The notes beneath the pieces are model-generated. The model was given only the letters and a program-made list of their open reading frames with translations, had not been told where the DNA came from and searched no databases. Below are positions 1-9,712 of a DNA stretch of 64,000 nt, in pieces (the stretch's first letter is position 1; each line of letters begins with the position of its first letter). The translations under genes and the position numbers were made by a program. This DNA is from DATCLS01 sp036563805 (GTDB taxonomy: Bacteria; Actinomycetota; Acidimicrobiia; Acidimicrobiales; VFJN01). The DNA lies in contig DATCLS010000093.1 in NCBI GenBank assembly GCA_036563805.1, positions 1 through 64,000 of the forward strand, read 5' to 3'.

Positions 1-1977
1 CTCGACGCCTCCGGCCCGGGCGACGGCGGCCGCGAGGGCCGCGCCCACCGGACCGGCCCGCCCCCGCCGGGTGCCGGCAACCGGCGGCCCGGCCCCCGCT
101 CGACCGCCGCCGGCCTGGCGGGCGGCGCGGCCGGGGCCGCGGCGGCGGGGGTCGGCGACCCCCGGGGCCCGGCCGGGCTCGGGCGGCGGGGCGACCCCCG
201 CACGCCGGTGGGCGCCGCCGGGGCGGGGAGAGACGACCCCCGCCGGGTCCGGGGACCCGGTCCGCACCCCGGCGGTGTCGACGACCTCGGCGGCCTGGCC
301 GCGTCCGGCCGCGGCGCGCCCGCGGCGGGCGACCGCGTATCGCCGCCGCGCGGTGACCCGGCTCTGGGCGCCGGTCCGGGCGCGGGGCCGGCCTCGCGGG
401 GCGGCCCCGCCGCGCTCGGTCCCGGTGCCGCCAGTCGAGGCGACCGGGTGTCCCCGCCGCGCGGTGGCCCGGCCCTGGGCGCCGGTCCCGCCACCGCGGC
501 GTGGCCGGGACGCAACGGCCCCGCCGCCGGCAGCCCGGGTCGGGGCGGACAGGATCACGGCGGCCGGGGCTACGGCGACTACGGCGGCCCGGTCCCGGGC
601 GACCGGGCGGCCGCCGGCCGGCGCAGCATCGCCGCTCTGGGCGCCGGCGAGCGGCCCTCTCCGCCCGGCGGCGGCCCGGCCTCCACCCCGGGCGACGAGC
701 GGGTCCCACCTGGTGGGCCCGGCGCGGGGGCCGACCCGCGCACCGGGCGCTACGGTCCCGACGGTCCGCGCGGGCCCGCCCCGGGCTACGCCGGCGGGAC
801 CGCCCAGCACCCGGGAATCGCCGACGCCGGCCGATACGGCGACGATAGGTACATCGACCCCTACGACGACGCTCCGGACGACGAGTACGACGACGACGAG
901 CTCTTCGAGGACGACGCCCTCGAGGACGACCGGCCGCGCCGCCGGCGGTGGCTGGTCGTCCTGTTGGTCATGGCGCTGCTCGTCCTCGCCCTGGGCGGGA
1001 TCGGCTGGATGTGGCTGCAGCGCCAGATCGACCCGCCGGGCGGTCCGGGCGACACCGTGACGGTCGAGATCGAGGAGGGCTCGTCCACCGGCGACATCGG
1101 CGACACGCTGGCCGCGGCCGACATCATCCCCAACGCCACCGTGTGGGAGTGGTACGTCCGGCTGCGCAACGTCGGGCCGATCCAGGCCGGCCAGTACGAG
1201 CTACGGGAGAACTCGTCGATCCCCGACGTGGTCGCGGTCCTGCGCGAGGGCCCGGCCGCCCCGCCCGGCCGGTTCGTGACGCTCCCCGAAGGGCTGACGA
1301 TCCGGCAGATGATCGCCCGCATCACCGACCCCGAGGACGGCATCGAGGGCTTCAGCGCCGACCGGCTGCGGGAGGTGGTGAACAGCGGCAACATCCGCTC
1401 GCGGTACCTGCCCCGCGACGCCCGGTCGATGGAGGGCACGCTGTTCCCCGAGACCTACCGGCTCGAGGAGGGCGAGGACGAGTCGGTGCTGATCACCCGC
1501 ATGGTCGAGCAGTTCGACCGGGTGGCGGGCGAGCTCGACCTCGAGGCCCGGGCCCAGGCCCTGGGCCGGACGCCCTACGAGATCATCATCATCGCCTCGA
1601 TGATCGAGAAGGAGACGCGGGTCGACGAGGAGCGGCCCCAGGTCGCCCGGGTCATCTACAACCGGCTCGCCGAGCGCATGCCGCTCGGCATCGACGCCAC
1701 CAGCTGCTACGAGCTGCGCGAGGACCCGTGCCGGCTCACGGAGTCCGACCTCGAGAGCGAGTCGCCCTACAACACCCGCCGCAACCAGGGCCTGCCGCCG
1801 ACGCCGATCGCGTCCCCGGGGCGGGCCAGCCTCGAGGCCGCCCTGAACCCGGCGGACGGCGACTGGCTGTACTACGTGCTCGACGCCGAGGCCAACGACG
1901 GCACCCACGTGTTCACGACGTCGTACGAGGACCACCTGGCGGCCCGGGAGCGGTGCCAGGACGCGGGGCTCTGCTGA
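1..1977 (+). CDS. mltG: Endolytic murein transglycosylase MltG (YceG-like), 5' end cut by window
   Basis: MltG cleaves nascent peptidoglycan strands inside the chain and is thought to set glycan length; it sits in the membrane with its catalytic domain outside. The frame is open from base 1, so the true start is upstream; 658 codons are visible. The first ~300 residues are Gly/Pro/Arg-rich and disordered, followed by an acidic Asp/Glu patch, basic residues, one membrane segment (about residues 316-340) and a complete YceG domain. The signature IASMIEKETRVDEER holds the catalytic Glu (about residue 536), and VIYNRL and the ATSCYE segment follow as in the family. The C-terminal domain looks intact and has normal length; only the N-terminal tail is unusually long. 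Family assignment is secure; the tail's role is unknown. Confidence 0.93.
   Translation, partial: LDASGPGDGGREGRAHRTGPPPPGAGNRRPGPRSTAAGLAGGAAGAAAAGVGDPRGPAGLGRRGDPRTPVGAAGAGRDDPRRVRGPGPHPGGVDDLGGLAASGRGAPAAGDRVSPPRGDPALGAGPGAGPASRGGPAALGPGAASRGDRVSPPRGGPALGAGPATAAWPGRNGPAAGSPGRGGQDHGGRGYGDYGGPVPGDRAAAGRRSIAALGAGERPSPPGGGPASTPGDERVPPGGPGAGADPRTGRYGPDGPRGPAPGYAGGTAQHPGIADAGRYGDDRYIDPYDDAPDDEYDDDELFEDDALEDDRPRRRRWLVVLLVMALLVLALGGIGWMWLQRQIDPPGGPGDTVTVEIEEGSSTGDIGDTLAAADIIPNATVWEWYVRLRNVGPIQAGQYELRENSSIPDVVAVLREGPAAPPGRFVTLPEGLTIRQMIARITDPEDGIEGFSADRLREVVNSGNIRSRYLPRDARSMEGTLFPETYRLEEGEDESVLITRMVEQFDRVAGELDLEARAQALGRTPYEIIIIASMIEKETRVDEERPQVARVIYNRLAERMPLGIDATSCYELREDPCRLTESDLESESPYNTRRNQGLPPTPIASPGRASLEAALNPADGDWLYYVLDAEANDGTHVFTTSYEDHLAARERCQDAGLC
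328..488 (+). repeat. Imperfect 50-bp direct repeat inside the mltG tail
   Basis: Bases 328-377 and 439-488 are near-identical 50-mers, 111 bp (37 codons) apart and in frame. They encode GDRVSPPRG.PALGAGP twice. This is an internal duplication within the disordered N-terminal tail. Confidence 0.8.
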
Positions 1978-1993
1978 GTCTGCCGAGGGTGCC

Positions 1994-2016
1994 GGCCGAG
2001 GCGGCCGCGCTCGGCC
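1994..2016. terminator. Hairpin between convergent mltG and DUF427 gene
   Basis: GGCCGAG at 1994-2000 pairs with CTCGGCC at 2010-2016 (7 bp, 9-nt loop). It lies in the 60-bp gap between two convergent stop codons, so it could serve both strands. There is no T tract, as is common in high-GC actinobacteria. Confidence 0.45.
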
Positions 2017-2037
2017 TGGCCGGCGCCCGGCCGGCGG

Positions 2038-2766
2038 CTACTCGCCCTCGACCTCGACCGTGACCCGGTCGGCGAAGAACGACACCATCCCCGCGATCTT
2101 CTGGCTCTCGGGGAGCGGCGTCGGGTAGTACCAGGCGACGTCGTCGATGGCGATGTCGCCGGCCCGCAGCGAGTAGTACGAGGCCTGGCCCTTGTAGGGG
2201 CACTGGGTGAGCGTGGGCGACGGCACGAGCAGGTCCATGCGGACGTCGACCTTGGGCAAGTACCAGCGCGTCGGCAGCCCGGTCTCGAACAGGGCGTGGG
2301 CGTGGGTCGAGTCGGCCAGCACCAGGTCGCCGACCCGGACGACGACGCGGCGCGACGAGGCGAGGATGTCGATCCGCGTGTACGGGTCGCGGGCGTGGAC
2401 GTGGACCTCCTCGTCCTCCTCGAACCAGCTGTCCATGGCACCCCACTCGAGGCGGACGTGCCCCCGCAGGCCCTCGATCGGCGACGCCACCACGATGTGG
2501 CCGGCCCCCGGCGCCGTCACGTCACCGACCCGGACGTCGAACCGTTCGGCGTCACCCCGGCTGGGGGAGTGGTCGACCTCGCCGGTGGGGAGCAGCTCGG
2601 CGTGGACGTCCGCCAGCGGGAAGTAATAGGTCGGGTAGTAGGGCACCTCCCACACGAGGAGCGGGTGGAACGTGTCGGCGGCCAGACCGCCGCCGAGATA
2701 GGTGCGGATCCGTTTGCTCCCCGGCTGGACCTTGACCCTGCCGCGTGCAGTGGTGGTCATCGCCAT
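2038..2766 (-). CDS. DUF427 domain-containing protein
   Basis: This 242-residue protein matches the two-lobed DUF427 family (Pfam also calls it NTP_transf_9). Characteristic segments are VWEVPYYPTYYFP near residue 40, WFEEDEEVHVHARDPYTRID in the middle, LFETGLPTRWYLP, and CPYKGQASYYS near the C-terminus. The two halves resemble each other, as in other long DUF427 proteins. The biochemical role of the family is not established. The start is ATG at 2766 (Met-Ala-Met); the second ATG at 2760 is equally possible, and neither has a clear ribosome binding site. It lies just downstream of the F420-type oxidoreductase on the same strand, 149 bp away. Confidence 0.88.
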   Translation of the reverse strand: MAMTTTARGRVKVQPGSKRIRTYLGGGLAADTFHPLLVWEVPYYPTYYFPLADVHAELLPTGEVDHSPSRGDAERFDVRVGDVTAPGAGHIVVASPIEGLRGHVRLEWGAMDSWFEEDEEVHVHARDPYTRIDILASSRRVVVRVGDLVLADSTHAHALFETGLPTRWYLPKVDVRMDLLVPSPTLTQCPYKGQASYYSLRAGDIAIDDVAWYYPTPLPESQKIAGMVSFFADRVTVEVEGE

Positions 2767-2915
2767 GCATCGTGCAACACCGCCGCGAGGCCCGGCGATT
2801 CCGGCGCGCGGTGGGTGGGGGCGGGCGCCCGCCGGGGCAGCCGCCCGCCGGGCAGCCGCAGCCGGTCGGGCTCGTCGACGGTCGGCGGTCGAGGCTGGCG
2901 ACCGGCCGCCGGCTG

Positions 2916-3362
2916 TCAGCCGCCGTTCGCCTGGGGCTCGAGCAGCAGGATCGGGATCTTCCGCTCGGTGTTCTTCTGGTACTCGTCGTAGTCGGGCCAG
3001 ACCTCGACGGCCCGTTCCCACCAGATGGCCCGCTCGTCGTCGTCGGCGACGCGGGCCCGGCACTCGTAGACGTTGGGCCCGTCCTGCACCCGGACCTCCG
3101 GGTTCTCGAGCAGGTTGAGGTACCAGCCGGGGTGGTGGTCGTGGCCGCCCTTGGAGGCGACGGCGGCGTAGGTGCCGTCGTGCTCGACGCGCATGACCGC
3201 CGCCTTGCGGATCTTGCCGGACTTGCGGCCCCGCATGGTCAGCACCACGCAGGGCTTGCCGTTGAGCAGGGTGCCCTTCGTGCCTCCGGACGACTCGTAG
3301 GCCTCGATCTGCTTGGCGACCCAGTCCCACGAGCTCGGTTCGTACTCACCTTCGAGCGCCAT
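2916..3362 (-). CDS. Nitroreductase / deazaflavin (F420)-dependent oxidoreductase family protein
   Basis: The 148-residue product belongs to the split-barrel Ddn-like family that uses reduced coenzyme F420 to reduce quinones, nitroimidazoles and similar acceptors. Supporting motifs are LTMRGRKSGKIRKAAVMRV (the conserved G-R-K-S-G basic strand), GGHDHHPGWYLNLLENPEV and the closing WPDYDEYQKNTERKIPILLL. Length is typical. The natural substrate cannot be read from sequence. The start ATG at 3362 has no Shine-Dalgarno but lies 8 bases after a TAGACT hexamer, which argues for a leaderless message. The neighbouring DUF427 gene is in the same orientation and may be co-expressed. Confidence 0.9.
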   Translation of the reverse strand: MALEGEYEPSSWDWVAKQIEAYESSGGTKGTLLNGKPCVVLTMRGRKSGKIRKAAVMRVEHDGTYAAVASKGGHDHHPGWYLNLLENPEVRVQDGPNVYECRARVADDDERAIWWERAVEVWPDYDEYQKNTERKIPILLLEPQANGG

Positions 3363-3370
3363 GCGGCCGG

Positions 3371-3376
3371 AGTCTA
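3371..3376 (-). promoter_or_regulatory. Leaderless-type -10 hexamer TAGACT for the F420-type gene
   Basis: TAGACT on the minus strand ends 8 bases before the ATG at 3362. The spacing puts the transcription start at or next to the start codon. Inference from a motif shared by many genes in the window. Confidence 0.5.
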
Positions 3377-3568
3377 CGGAACCCCACCCGAAACGCTGAC
3401 CGACCCCCGGCGTGCCCCGAGCGCGCTCGGCCCGGCGCGAACGCCGCGCCGTCGCGCTCGGTCCCGTCGACGGGTACGAACGACCCGGCCTCGGGGCCGC
3501 CCACCCACCCGCCGGACCCCATCGTCGGCCGAGAGCCTGGGGGGCGGGGGAGGGGCCCAGCGCGGAGA

Positions 3569-3590
3569 GGCCCCGGAGGCGTCCGGGGCC
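3569..3590 (-). terminator. Perfect 9-bp hairpin downstream of tRNA-Gly
   Basis: GGCCCCGGA (3569-3577) and TCCGGGGCC (3582-3590) form a perfect 9-bp stem with a GGCG loop, 25 bases past the 3' end of tRNA-Gly on the minus strand. It probably ends the two-tRNA transcript. No T run follows. Confidence 0.6.
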
Positions 3591-3614
3591 TGTGGTCAGG
3601 AAGGTGAGTGTGCG

Positions 3615-3688
<74 letters not shown>

Positions 3689-3720
3689 GAGCAGCCCGAC
3701 GGTACTCCGCCCGGCGACTG

Positions 3721-3792
3721 TCGGGGAGGCGGGATTTGAACCCGCGACCTCCTGCTCCCAAAGCAGGTGCGCTGCCGCTGCGCCACTCCCCG
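3721..3792 (-). tRNA. tRNA-Pro(TGG)
   Basis: On the minus strand CGGGGAG pairs with CTCCCCG. The anticodon arm is CCTGC-TTTGGGA-GCAGG, giving anticodon TGG (proline CCA codons). The T-arm GGGTTCAAATCCC is standard. CCA is not encoded (the 3' flank reads ACAG), unlike the adjacent tRNA-Gly. Confidence 0.95.
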
Positions 3793-3809
3793 TCCGAATC
3801 GGACGCGTC

Positions 3810-3815
3810 AGCCTA
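3810..3815 (-). promoter_or_regulatory. Probable -10 hexamer TAGGCT of the tRNA transcript
   Basis: TAGGCT on the minus strand lies 17 bases before the mature 5' end of tRNA-Pro. This matches the TAGNCT hexamers seen before protein genes here and leaves room for a short 5' trailer. Confidence 0.45.
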
Positions 3816-3888
3816 CCGCCGGCCCCACGCGCGGCGCCGCTGACGGGCCGCCGACGGCAACGTGGTCGGGCCGGCACCGGTCCGCAGT

Positions 3889-3894
3889 TAGACT
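3889..3894 (+). promoter_or_regulatory. Leaderless-type -10 hexamer TAGACT for tig
   Basis: TAGACT ends 9 bases before the GTG start of tig and no Shine-Dalgarno lies between. The tRNA promoter on the other strand is only about 75 bp away, so the region fires divergently. Confidence 0.5.
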
Positions 3895-3903
3895 CGCCGC
3901 TCT

Positions 3904-5298
3904 GTGAAGACCACCGTCGCGCCCCTCGAGGGAAACAAGGTCAAGGTCTCCGTCGAGGTCGACGAGGACGAGTTCGACAAGGCCATCGACGCCGCCTACC
4001 GCAAGATCGCCCGCGAGGTCCGCATCCCCGGGTTCCGCCCCGGCAAGGCCCCGCGCAAGGTGCTCGAGCGGCGTCTCGGCCCCCAGGTGGGGCGCGAGCA
4101 GGCCCTCCACGACGCCCTACCCGAGTACTACGCCCGGGCGCTCGACGAGAACGAGGTCGACGCCATCGACGCCCCCGAGATCGACATCACCTCCGGGCAG
4201 GAGGAGGGGGCGGTGGCGTTCGACGCGGTGGTCGAGGTGCGGCCCGAGGTGCAGGTGCCCGGCTACGCGAGCCTGCGCGTCGAGATCGAGCGGCCCGAGG
4301 TCGACGAGGACGAGATCCAGGCCCAGATCGACCGCATGCGCGAGGTCCAGGCGACGTTCGCCGACGTCGACCGGCCGGCGCAGGACGGCGACGCCGTGAT
4401 CATCGACATCACCGGCACGCTGGATGGCGAGGAGCAGGAGGGGCTCACCGCCGACGACTACAGCTACCAGGTGGGCAGCGGCTCCATCACCCCCGAGGTC
4501 GACGAGCAGCTGCGGGGCGCCAAGGCCGGCGACATCCTCGAGTTCGACGCCACGCACCCCGACCCCGACGAGGAGCGGCAGCTCCGGTTCCGCGTGCTGG
4601 TCAAGCAGGTGCGCGAGCGGGTCCTGCCCGAGGCCGACGACGAGTGGGCGTCCGAGAACTCCGAGTTCGACACGATCGAGGAGCTGCGCGCCTCGATCCG
4701 CGAGCGCTCGACGCTGGTCCGCAAGGCCCGGGCCCAGGCCGAGCTCCGGCAGAAGACCGCCGAGGCGCTGGCCAAGCTCGTGACCGACGACGTGCCCGAG
4801 GCGCTCATCAACCAGGAGGTCCAGCAGCGGGCGCAGGACTTCGCGCTGCGCCTGCGGGCCCAGGGCCTCACGGCCGAGCAGTACTTCGCCATGTCGGGCA
4901 CCGACTCCGACAAGCTCACCGAGGAGCTGAAGGAGGCGGCCGACACGGCGGTCCGGGTCGACCTCGCGCTGCGCGCCGTCGCCGAGGCCGAGGGCATCAC
5001 CGCCACCGAGGAGGACCTCGAGCGCGAGATCGCCCAGGTCGCCGAGCGGGTGAACGAGAAGCCCGCCAAGGTCCGCGCCGAGTTCGAACGCGGTGGGCAG
5101 CTCGCGGCGGTACGCTCCGACATACGGAAGCAGAAGGCTCTCGACTGGCTCCTGGAGCGGGTCGAGATCGTCGACCCCCAAGGTCAGCCCATCGACCGGG
5201 CCGACCTCGAGATCACAGCCGTTGACCCCGGCACCAGCGCCGAGGACGTGTCCGATGGCGACGACGTGAACGACGAGACGGAAAGCGACGCCGAGTGA
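3904..5298 (+). CDS. tig: Trigger factor, ribosome-associated chaperone and peptidyl-prolyl isomerase
   Basis: Trigger factor binds at the ribosome exit tunnel and shields nascent chains. The 464-residue protein has the full three-part layout. The N-terminal ribosome-binding domain carries the signature [15 protein letters not shown] (about residues 44-58). An FKBP-type isomerase domain spans roughly residues 160-240 ([17 protein letters not shown], then YQVGSGS). A long alpha-helical C-terminal chaperone domain follows, ending in an acidic Asp/Glu tail. Length is normal. The start is GTG at 3904 with a TAGACT hexamer 9 bases upstream. Its stop overlaps the clpP start (GTGA), so tig-clpP-clpX reads as one proteostasis operon. 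Confidence 0.97.
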   Translation: MKTTVAPLEGNKVKVSVEVDEDEFDKAIDAAYRKIAREVRIPGFRPGKAPRKVLERRLGPQVGREQALHDALPEYYARALDENEVDAIDAPEIDITSGQEEGAVAFDAVVEVRPEVQVPGYASLRVEIERPEVDEDEIQAQIDRMREVQATFADVDRPAQDGDAVIIDITGTLDGEEQEGLTADDYSYQVGSGSITPEVDEQLRGAKAGDILEFDATHPDPDEERQLRFRVLVKQVRERVLPEADDEWASENSEFDTIEELRASIRERSTLVRKARAQAELRQKTAEALAKLVTDDVPEALINQEVQQRAQDFALRLRAQGLTAEQYFAMSGTDSDKLTEELKEAADTAVRVDLALRAVAEAEGITATEEDLEREIAQVAERVNEKPAKVRAEFERGGQLAAVRSDIRKQKALDWLLERVEIVDPQGQPIDRADLEITAVDPGTSAEDVSDGDDVNDETESDAE

Positions 5299-6026
5299 TC
5301 GACCCCACCTCCGGGTACCGACTGAACGCATCCGAGCGGCCGCAGCCGGGCCCGGCCGCCGGCGCCTCCCAGGCCCAGATCGCCCAGCACACGGATGTGA
5401 TCCGCAACTACCTGGTCCCCACGGTCGTCGAGCAGACCAACCGGGGTGAGCGCGCCTACGACCTCTACAGCCGCCTGCTCAAGGAGAACATCATCTTCCT
5501 GGGCACGGCGATCGACGATGCGGTCGCCAACCTGGTCTGCGCCCAGCTTCTCCACCTCGAGTCCGACAACCCCGACAAGGACATCAACATCTACATCAAC
5601 AGCCCGGGCGGCGACGTCACGGCGCTGTTCGCCATCTACGACACGATGCAGTTCGTGAAGCCCGACGTGAGCACGATCTGCTTCGGTCAGGCTGCGTCGG
5701 CCGCCGCCGTCCTCCTGGCGGCGGGCACGCCGGGCAAGCGCCTCGCTCTCCCGCACGCCCGGGTGCTGCTGCACCAGCCGTGGGGCCAGGCCGGTGGCCA
5801 GGCCACCGATGTCGAGCTGGCCGCCAAGGAGATCCTGCGGATGCGCGAGATGCTCGACGAGCTGTTGTCCCACCACACGGGCCAGCCGGTCGAGAAGGTC
5901 CATCGCGACACCGACCGCGACTTCGTGATGAGCGCCGAAGAGGCGAGAGAGTACGGCATCATCGACGACGTCATCTCGTCTCGCCAGGCAGCTGACATGT
6001 CCGGTCCCATCACCAAGGCCAGCTAG
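5295..6026 (+). CDS. clpP: ATP-dependent Clp protease proteolytic subunit ClpP
   Basis: ClpP is the serine-protease barrel that degrades proteins fed by ClpX or ClpC. The catalytic Ser is in [11 protein letters not shown] (S135), the His in RVLLHQPWG (H160) and the Asp in the DTDRD segment. The oligomer core [18 protein letters not shown] is intact. The GTG at 5295 overlaps the tig stop by four bases and gives 243 residues with an ~34-residue N-terminal extension. An in-frame GTG at 5397 would start the protein where most ClpPs begin (YLVPTVVEQ). Many actinobacteria carry two adjacent clpP genes; only one is present before clpX here, so a second copy, if any, lies elsewhere. Confidence 0.96.
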   Translation: MIDPTSGYRLNASERPQPGPAAGASQAQIAQHTDVIRNYLVPTVVEQTNRGERAYDLYSRLLKENIIFLGTAIDDAVANLVCAQLLHLESDNPDKDINIYINSPGGDVTALFAIYDTMQFVKPDVSTICFGQAASAAAVLLAAGTPGKRLALPHARVLLHQPWGQAGGQATDVELAAKEILRMREMLDELLSHHTGQPVEKVHRDTDRDFVMSAEEAREYGIIDDVISSRQAADMSGPITKAS

Positions 6027-6047
6027 GACGCAACGGGGGAGCCGACC

Positions 6048-7322
<1,275 letters not shown>

Positions 7323-7341
7323 CTCCGGCGCCGTCGCGCCG

Positions 7342-7347
7342 TAGCCT
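7342..7347 (+). promoter_or_regulatory. -10 hexamer TAGCCT before folC
   Basis: TAGCCT ends 8 bases before the TTG start of folC. It lies in the 33-bp clpX-folC gap, so folC may have its own leaderless promoter in addition to read-through. Confidence 0.4.
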
Positions 7348-7355
7348 CGTAGTCC

Positions 7356-8705
7356 TTGGATCTCGACAAGGCGCTCCACTACCTCGACGAGCACATCAAC
7401 CTCGAGGTCTTGACCGGCGTCGCCGGCCGGACCGAGGGCCTCTCGCTCGACCGCATGCGGCGGGTCGTCGACGTGCTCGACGACCCCCAGCGCACCTACC
7501 CGGTCATCCACCTCACCGGGACGAACGGCAAGGGCTCGACGGCGCGGATGATCACCGCGCTGCTGGCCGCCCACGACCTGACGGTCGGGACCTACACGAG
7601 CCCGCACCTCGAGCACATCACCGAGCGGATCTCCCGCAACGCCGAGCCGATCTCGCCCGAGGAGTTCGGGGCGGTCATCGGCGAGCTGGCGTCGCTCGAG
7701 GACCTGATGGGCGTCCGGCCCTCGTACTTCGAGCTGCTGACCGCCGCCGCCTTCAGCTGGTTCAACGCGGTGGCCGTGGACGTGGCCGTGGTCGAGGTCG
7801 GGATGCTCGGCCGCTGGGATGCCACCAACGTGGCCGACGGTCAGGTGGCGGTCGTCACCAACATCGGCAAGGACCACGTCGACGGCCGCGAGGAGGCCGC
7901 CGACTGGCGCCGCCACGTGGCCGGCGAGAAGGCGGGCATCGTGAAGGCCGGCTCGCACCTCGTGCTGGGCGAGACCGACCCGGCGCTGCGGCCGCTGTTC
8001 GAGGAGCAGGGCCCGGCCGGCACCTGGGTGCGCGACGAGGACTTCGGCTGTGTGAGCGACCGGCTGGCCATCGGCGGCCACGTCGTCGACCTGCGGACGC
8101 CCCATGGCGTCATCGAGGAGGTCCTGCTGCCGGTGCACGGGGCCCACCAGGTCGACAACGCCGCCTGCGCGGTGGCGGCGGTCGAGGCGTTCTTCGGCCG
8201 GGCGCTCAACCCGGACGTCGTGACCGAAGCGTTCGCCGGCCTCCGGCTGCCCGGCCGGTTCGAGGTGCTGCACCGGGGCCCGCTGCTCGTGCTCGACGGG
8301 GCCCACAACCCCGACGGGGCGGCGGCCGCCGCCCGCACGCTGGCCGGCGAGTTCGACGTCGGCTCCGCACCGCGGCGGTGGGTGCTCGGCATCCTCCAGG
8401 GCCGCGACCCGTCCGAGATGATCGACGCCCTCGGCATCCGGCCGGGCGACCAGGTGATCGCCTGCACGCCGCCGTCGCCGCGGGGGATCCCGGCCGCCGA
8501 GCTGGCACCGGTCGCCGCCGCCCGGGGCGCCCGCGTCGACGTCGAGCCCGACGTGGCGGCGGCGGTCGAGCGCGCCTGGGACGCCGCCCTGATCGACGCC
8601 GGCCCGGACGGCGGCATCGGGGGCGGAGTCGTGATGGTCACCGGGTCGCTCTACACGGTGGGGGCCGCCCGCACGGCCTGCCGGCGGCTCGGTCTGGTGG
8701 GATAG
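7356..8705 (+). CDS. folC: Bifunctional dihydrofolate / folylpolyglutamate synthase
   Basis: FolC joins glutamate to dihydropteroate and then adds further glutamates to folates, using ATP. The 449-residue protein is a Mur-ligase-like enzyme. It has the P-loop HLTGTNGKGST (about residues 50-60), the folate-site SPHLEHITERI, VGMLGRWDATN, the ligase segment KAGIVKAG and the C-terminal-domain motif VLDGAHNPDGA. Length is normal. The TTG start is uncertain because leaderless messages usually prefer ATG or GTG, but no better in-frame start precedes the conserved region. Its stop codon TAG forms part of the TAGCCT hexamer that serves ndk. Confidence 0.94.
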   Translation: MDLDKALHYLDEHINLEVLTGVAGRTEGLSLDRMRRVVDVLDDPQRTYPVIHLTGTNGKGSTARMITALLAAHDLTVGTYTSPHLEHITERISRNAEPISPEEFGAVIGELASLEDLMGVRPSYFELLTAAAFSWFNAVAVDVAVVEVGMLGRWDATNVADGQVAVVTNIGKDHVDGREEAADWRRHVAGEKAGIVKAGSHLVLGETDPALRPLFEEQGPAGTWVRDEDFGCVSDRLAIGGHVVDLRTPHGVIEEVLLPVHGAHQVDNAACAVAAVEAFFGRALNPDVVTEAFAGLRLPGRFEVLHRGPLLVLDGAHNPDGAAAAARTLAGEFDVGSAPRRWVLGILQGRDPSEMIDALGIRPGDQVIACTPPSPRGIPAAELAPVAAARGARVDVEPDVAAAVERAWDAALIDAGPDGGIGGGVVMVTGSLYTVGAARTACRRLGLVG

Positions 8706-8708
8706 CCT
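8703..8708 (+). promoter_or_regulatory. Leaderless-type -10 hexamer TAGCCT for ndk
   Basis: TAGCCT overlaps the folC stop codon and ends 9 bases before the ndk GTG. No ribosome binding site lies between. Confidence 0.5.
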
Positions 8709-8717
8709 GGCTCGCTT

Positions 8718-9134
8718 GTGAAGAACCGCACCTTCGTCATGTGCAAGCCCGACGCGGTCGAGCGGGGCCTGATCGGGGAGATCGTCGGCCGCCTCGAGCG
8801 CAAGGGGCTCACCCTGGTCGCCGCCGAGCTGCGCACCGTCTCCACCGAGCTGGCCGAGGAGCACTACGCCGAGCACCGCGAGAAGCCCTTCTTCCGCGAG
8901 CTGGTCGAGTTTCTGACCCGTTCGCCGGTCTTCGCCATGATCGTCGAGGGGCCCGAGGAGTCGACCTACGCCATCGTCCGCAAGCTGGTGGGCGCCACCA
9001 AGGTCGAGGACGCCGAGCCGGGCACCATCCGGGGCGACTTCGCCACCATCACGACCGAGAACCTGGTCCACGCCAGCGACGGCCACGAGTCGGCCGCCCG
9101 CGAGATCGCCCTCTGGTTCCCGGGCCACGGTTGA
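8718..9134 (+). CDS. ndk: Nucleoside diphosphate kinase
   Basis: Ndk balances nucleoside triphosphate pools by moving the gamma phosphate through a phosphohistidine. The 138-residue protein has the start [18 protein letters not shown], the segment [10 protein letters not shown] and the active-site [12 protein letters not shown], in which the histidine is the catalytic residue. The usual N-x-x-H-G-S-D reads H-A-S-D here, a mild variant. All other conserved positions are present and length is standard. The GTG start appears leaderless. Confidence 0.97.
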   Translation: MKNRTFVMCKPDAVERGLIGEIVGRLERKGLTLVAAELRTVSTELAEEHYAEHREKPFFRELVEFLTRSPVFAMIVEGPEESTYAIVRKLVGATKVEDAEPGTIRGDFATITTENLVHASDGHESAAREIALWFPGHG

Positions 9135-9238
9135 CCCGGCGGCTGAGTTCCGGCGGCTGAATCCCGGCGCGGAGCCCGCCGCCCATCGCGCCGCCGCGGG
9201 CGACAGCCGGCGTCGCCGCGCACCGCACGTGGGCCGTC

Positions 9239-9264
9239 GGTCAGCCCCGTCGCCGGGGCTGACC
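9239..9264 (+). terminator. Perfect 11-bp hairpin after ndk
   Basis: GGTCAGCCCCG and CGGGGCTGACC form a perfect 11-bp stem with a TCGC loop, about 105 bases past the ndk stop. It separates the tig-ndk block from the minus-strand gene ending at 9321 and could act on both strands. Confidence 0.65.
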
Positions 9265-9320
9265 TCCGACCCCCGCCGCTCGCCCGCCTCTCCCCGCCGA
9301 TCCGATCAGGCGATCGGGTG

Positions 9321-9569
9321 TCAGATCGGGCCCGCCACCAGCCACGCCGCCCCGGCGATCAGCGCCAGGGCCAGCACGGCCGCCGGGCGGCGGACCAGCC
9401 AGCCGAGCACGGCCGCCGCCAGGCTCACCACGGCCACGACGATCTCGCCGACGTCCCAGGCCACCGCGTCGGGGCCGCAGAAGCGGCAGTGCACCGGGCA
9501 GTGCTCGTGGCCGTGCCCGAGATGGGCGTACCCGAGGCGTTCGCTTCGTCTTCGATCAAGGGTGTCCAT
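9321..9569 (-). CDS. Small Cys/His-rich membrane protein of unknown function
   Basis: I do not recognise a family. The 82-residue product has a basic N-terminus, then a compact His/Cys cluster HLGHGHEHCPVHCRFC, and two hydrophobic segments (about residues 41-60 and 64-80). The cluster looks able to bind a metal such as zinc or copper. The ATG at 9569 follows a strong GGGAGGG ribosome binding site, which supports it over upstream frames. It is transcribed divergently from the XRE regulator at 9713, and a perfect palindrome lies between them. The gene is real by codon bias and ribosome binding site; the function is open. Confidence 0.6.
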   Translation of the reverse strand: MDTLDRRRSERLGYAHLGHGHEHCPVHCRFCGPDAVAWDVGEIVVAVVSLAAAVLGWLVRRPAAVLALALIAGAAWLVAGPI

Positions 9570-9647
9570 GTCGCCCTCCCGCCGGGCGTCGGTTGCAATC
9601 AGGGTCCGGTGCACCGAGGTCCCGGTCCCATACCCGCCTGAACCTCG

Positions 9648-9662
9648 GTCTTAACTTAAGAC
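9648..9662. promoter_or_regulatory. Perfect AT-rich palindrome, candidate operator of the XRE regulator
   Basis: GTCTTAA-C-TTAAGAC is a perfect inverted repeat with a one-base centre. It is strongly AT-rich in a very GC-rich genome. It lies 50 bases before the XRE start and 78 bases before the divergent small-protein start. It is a natural binding site for the dimeric regulator encoded next to it. Confidence 0.55.
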
Positions 9663-9712
9663 TTGGCGTCACCCTGGCGCTCACGATTAACACGCGGTAG
9701 AACCCACCACGC

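Noticed and set aside
3419..3560. GC-rich palindromic patches between the F420 gene and tRNA-Gly
   Set aside because: Short palindromes such as GAGCGCGCTC are expected by chance at this GC content. Only the 9-bp hairpin at 3569 is long enough to report.
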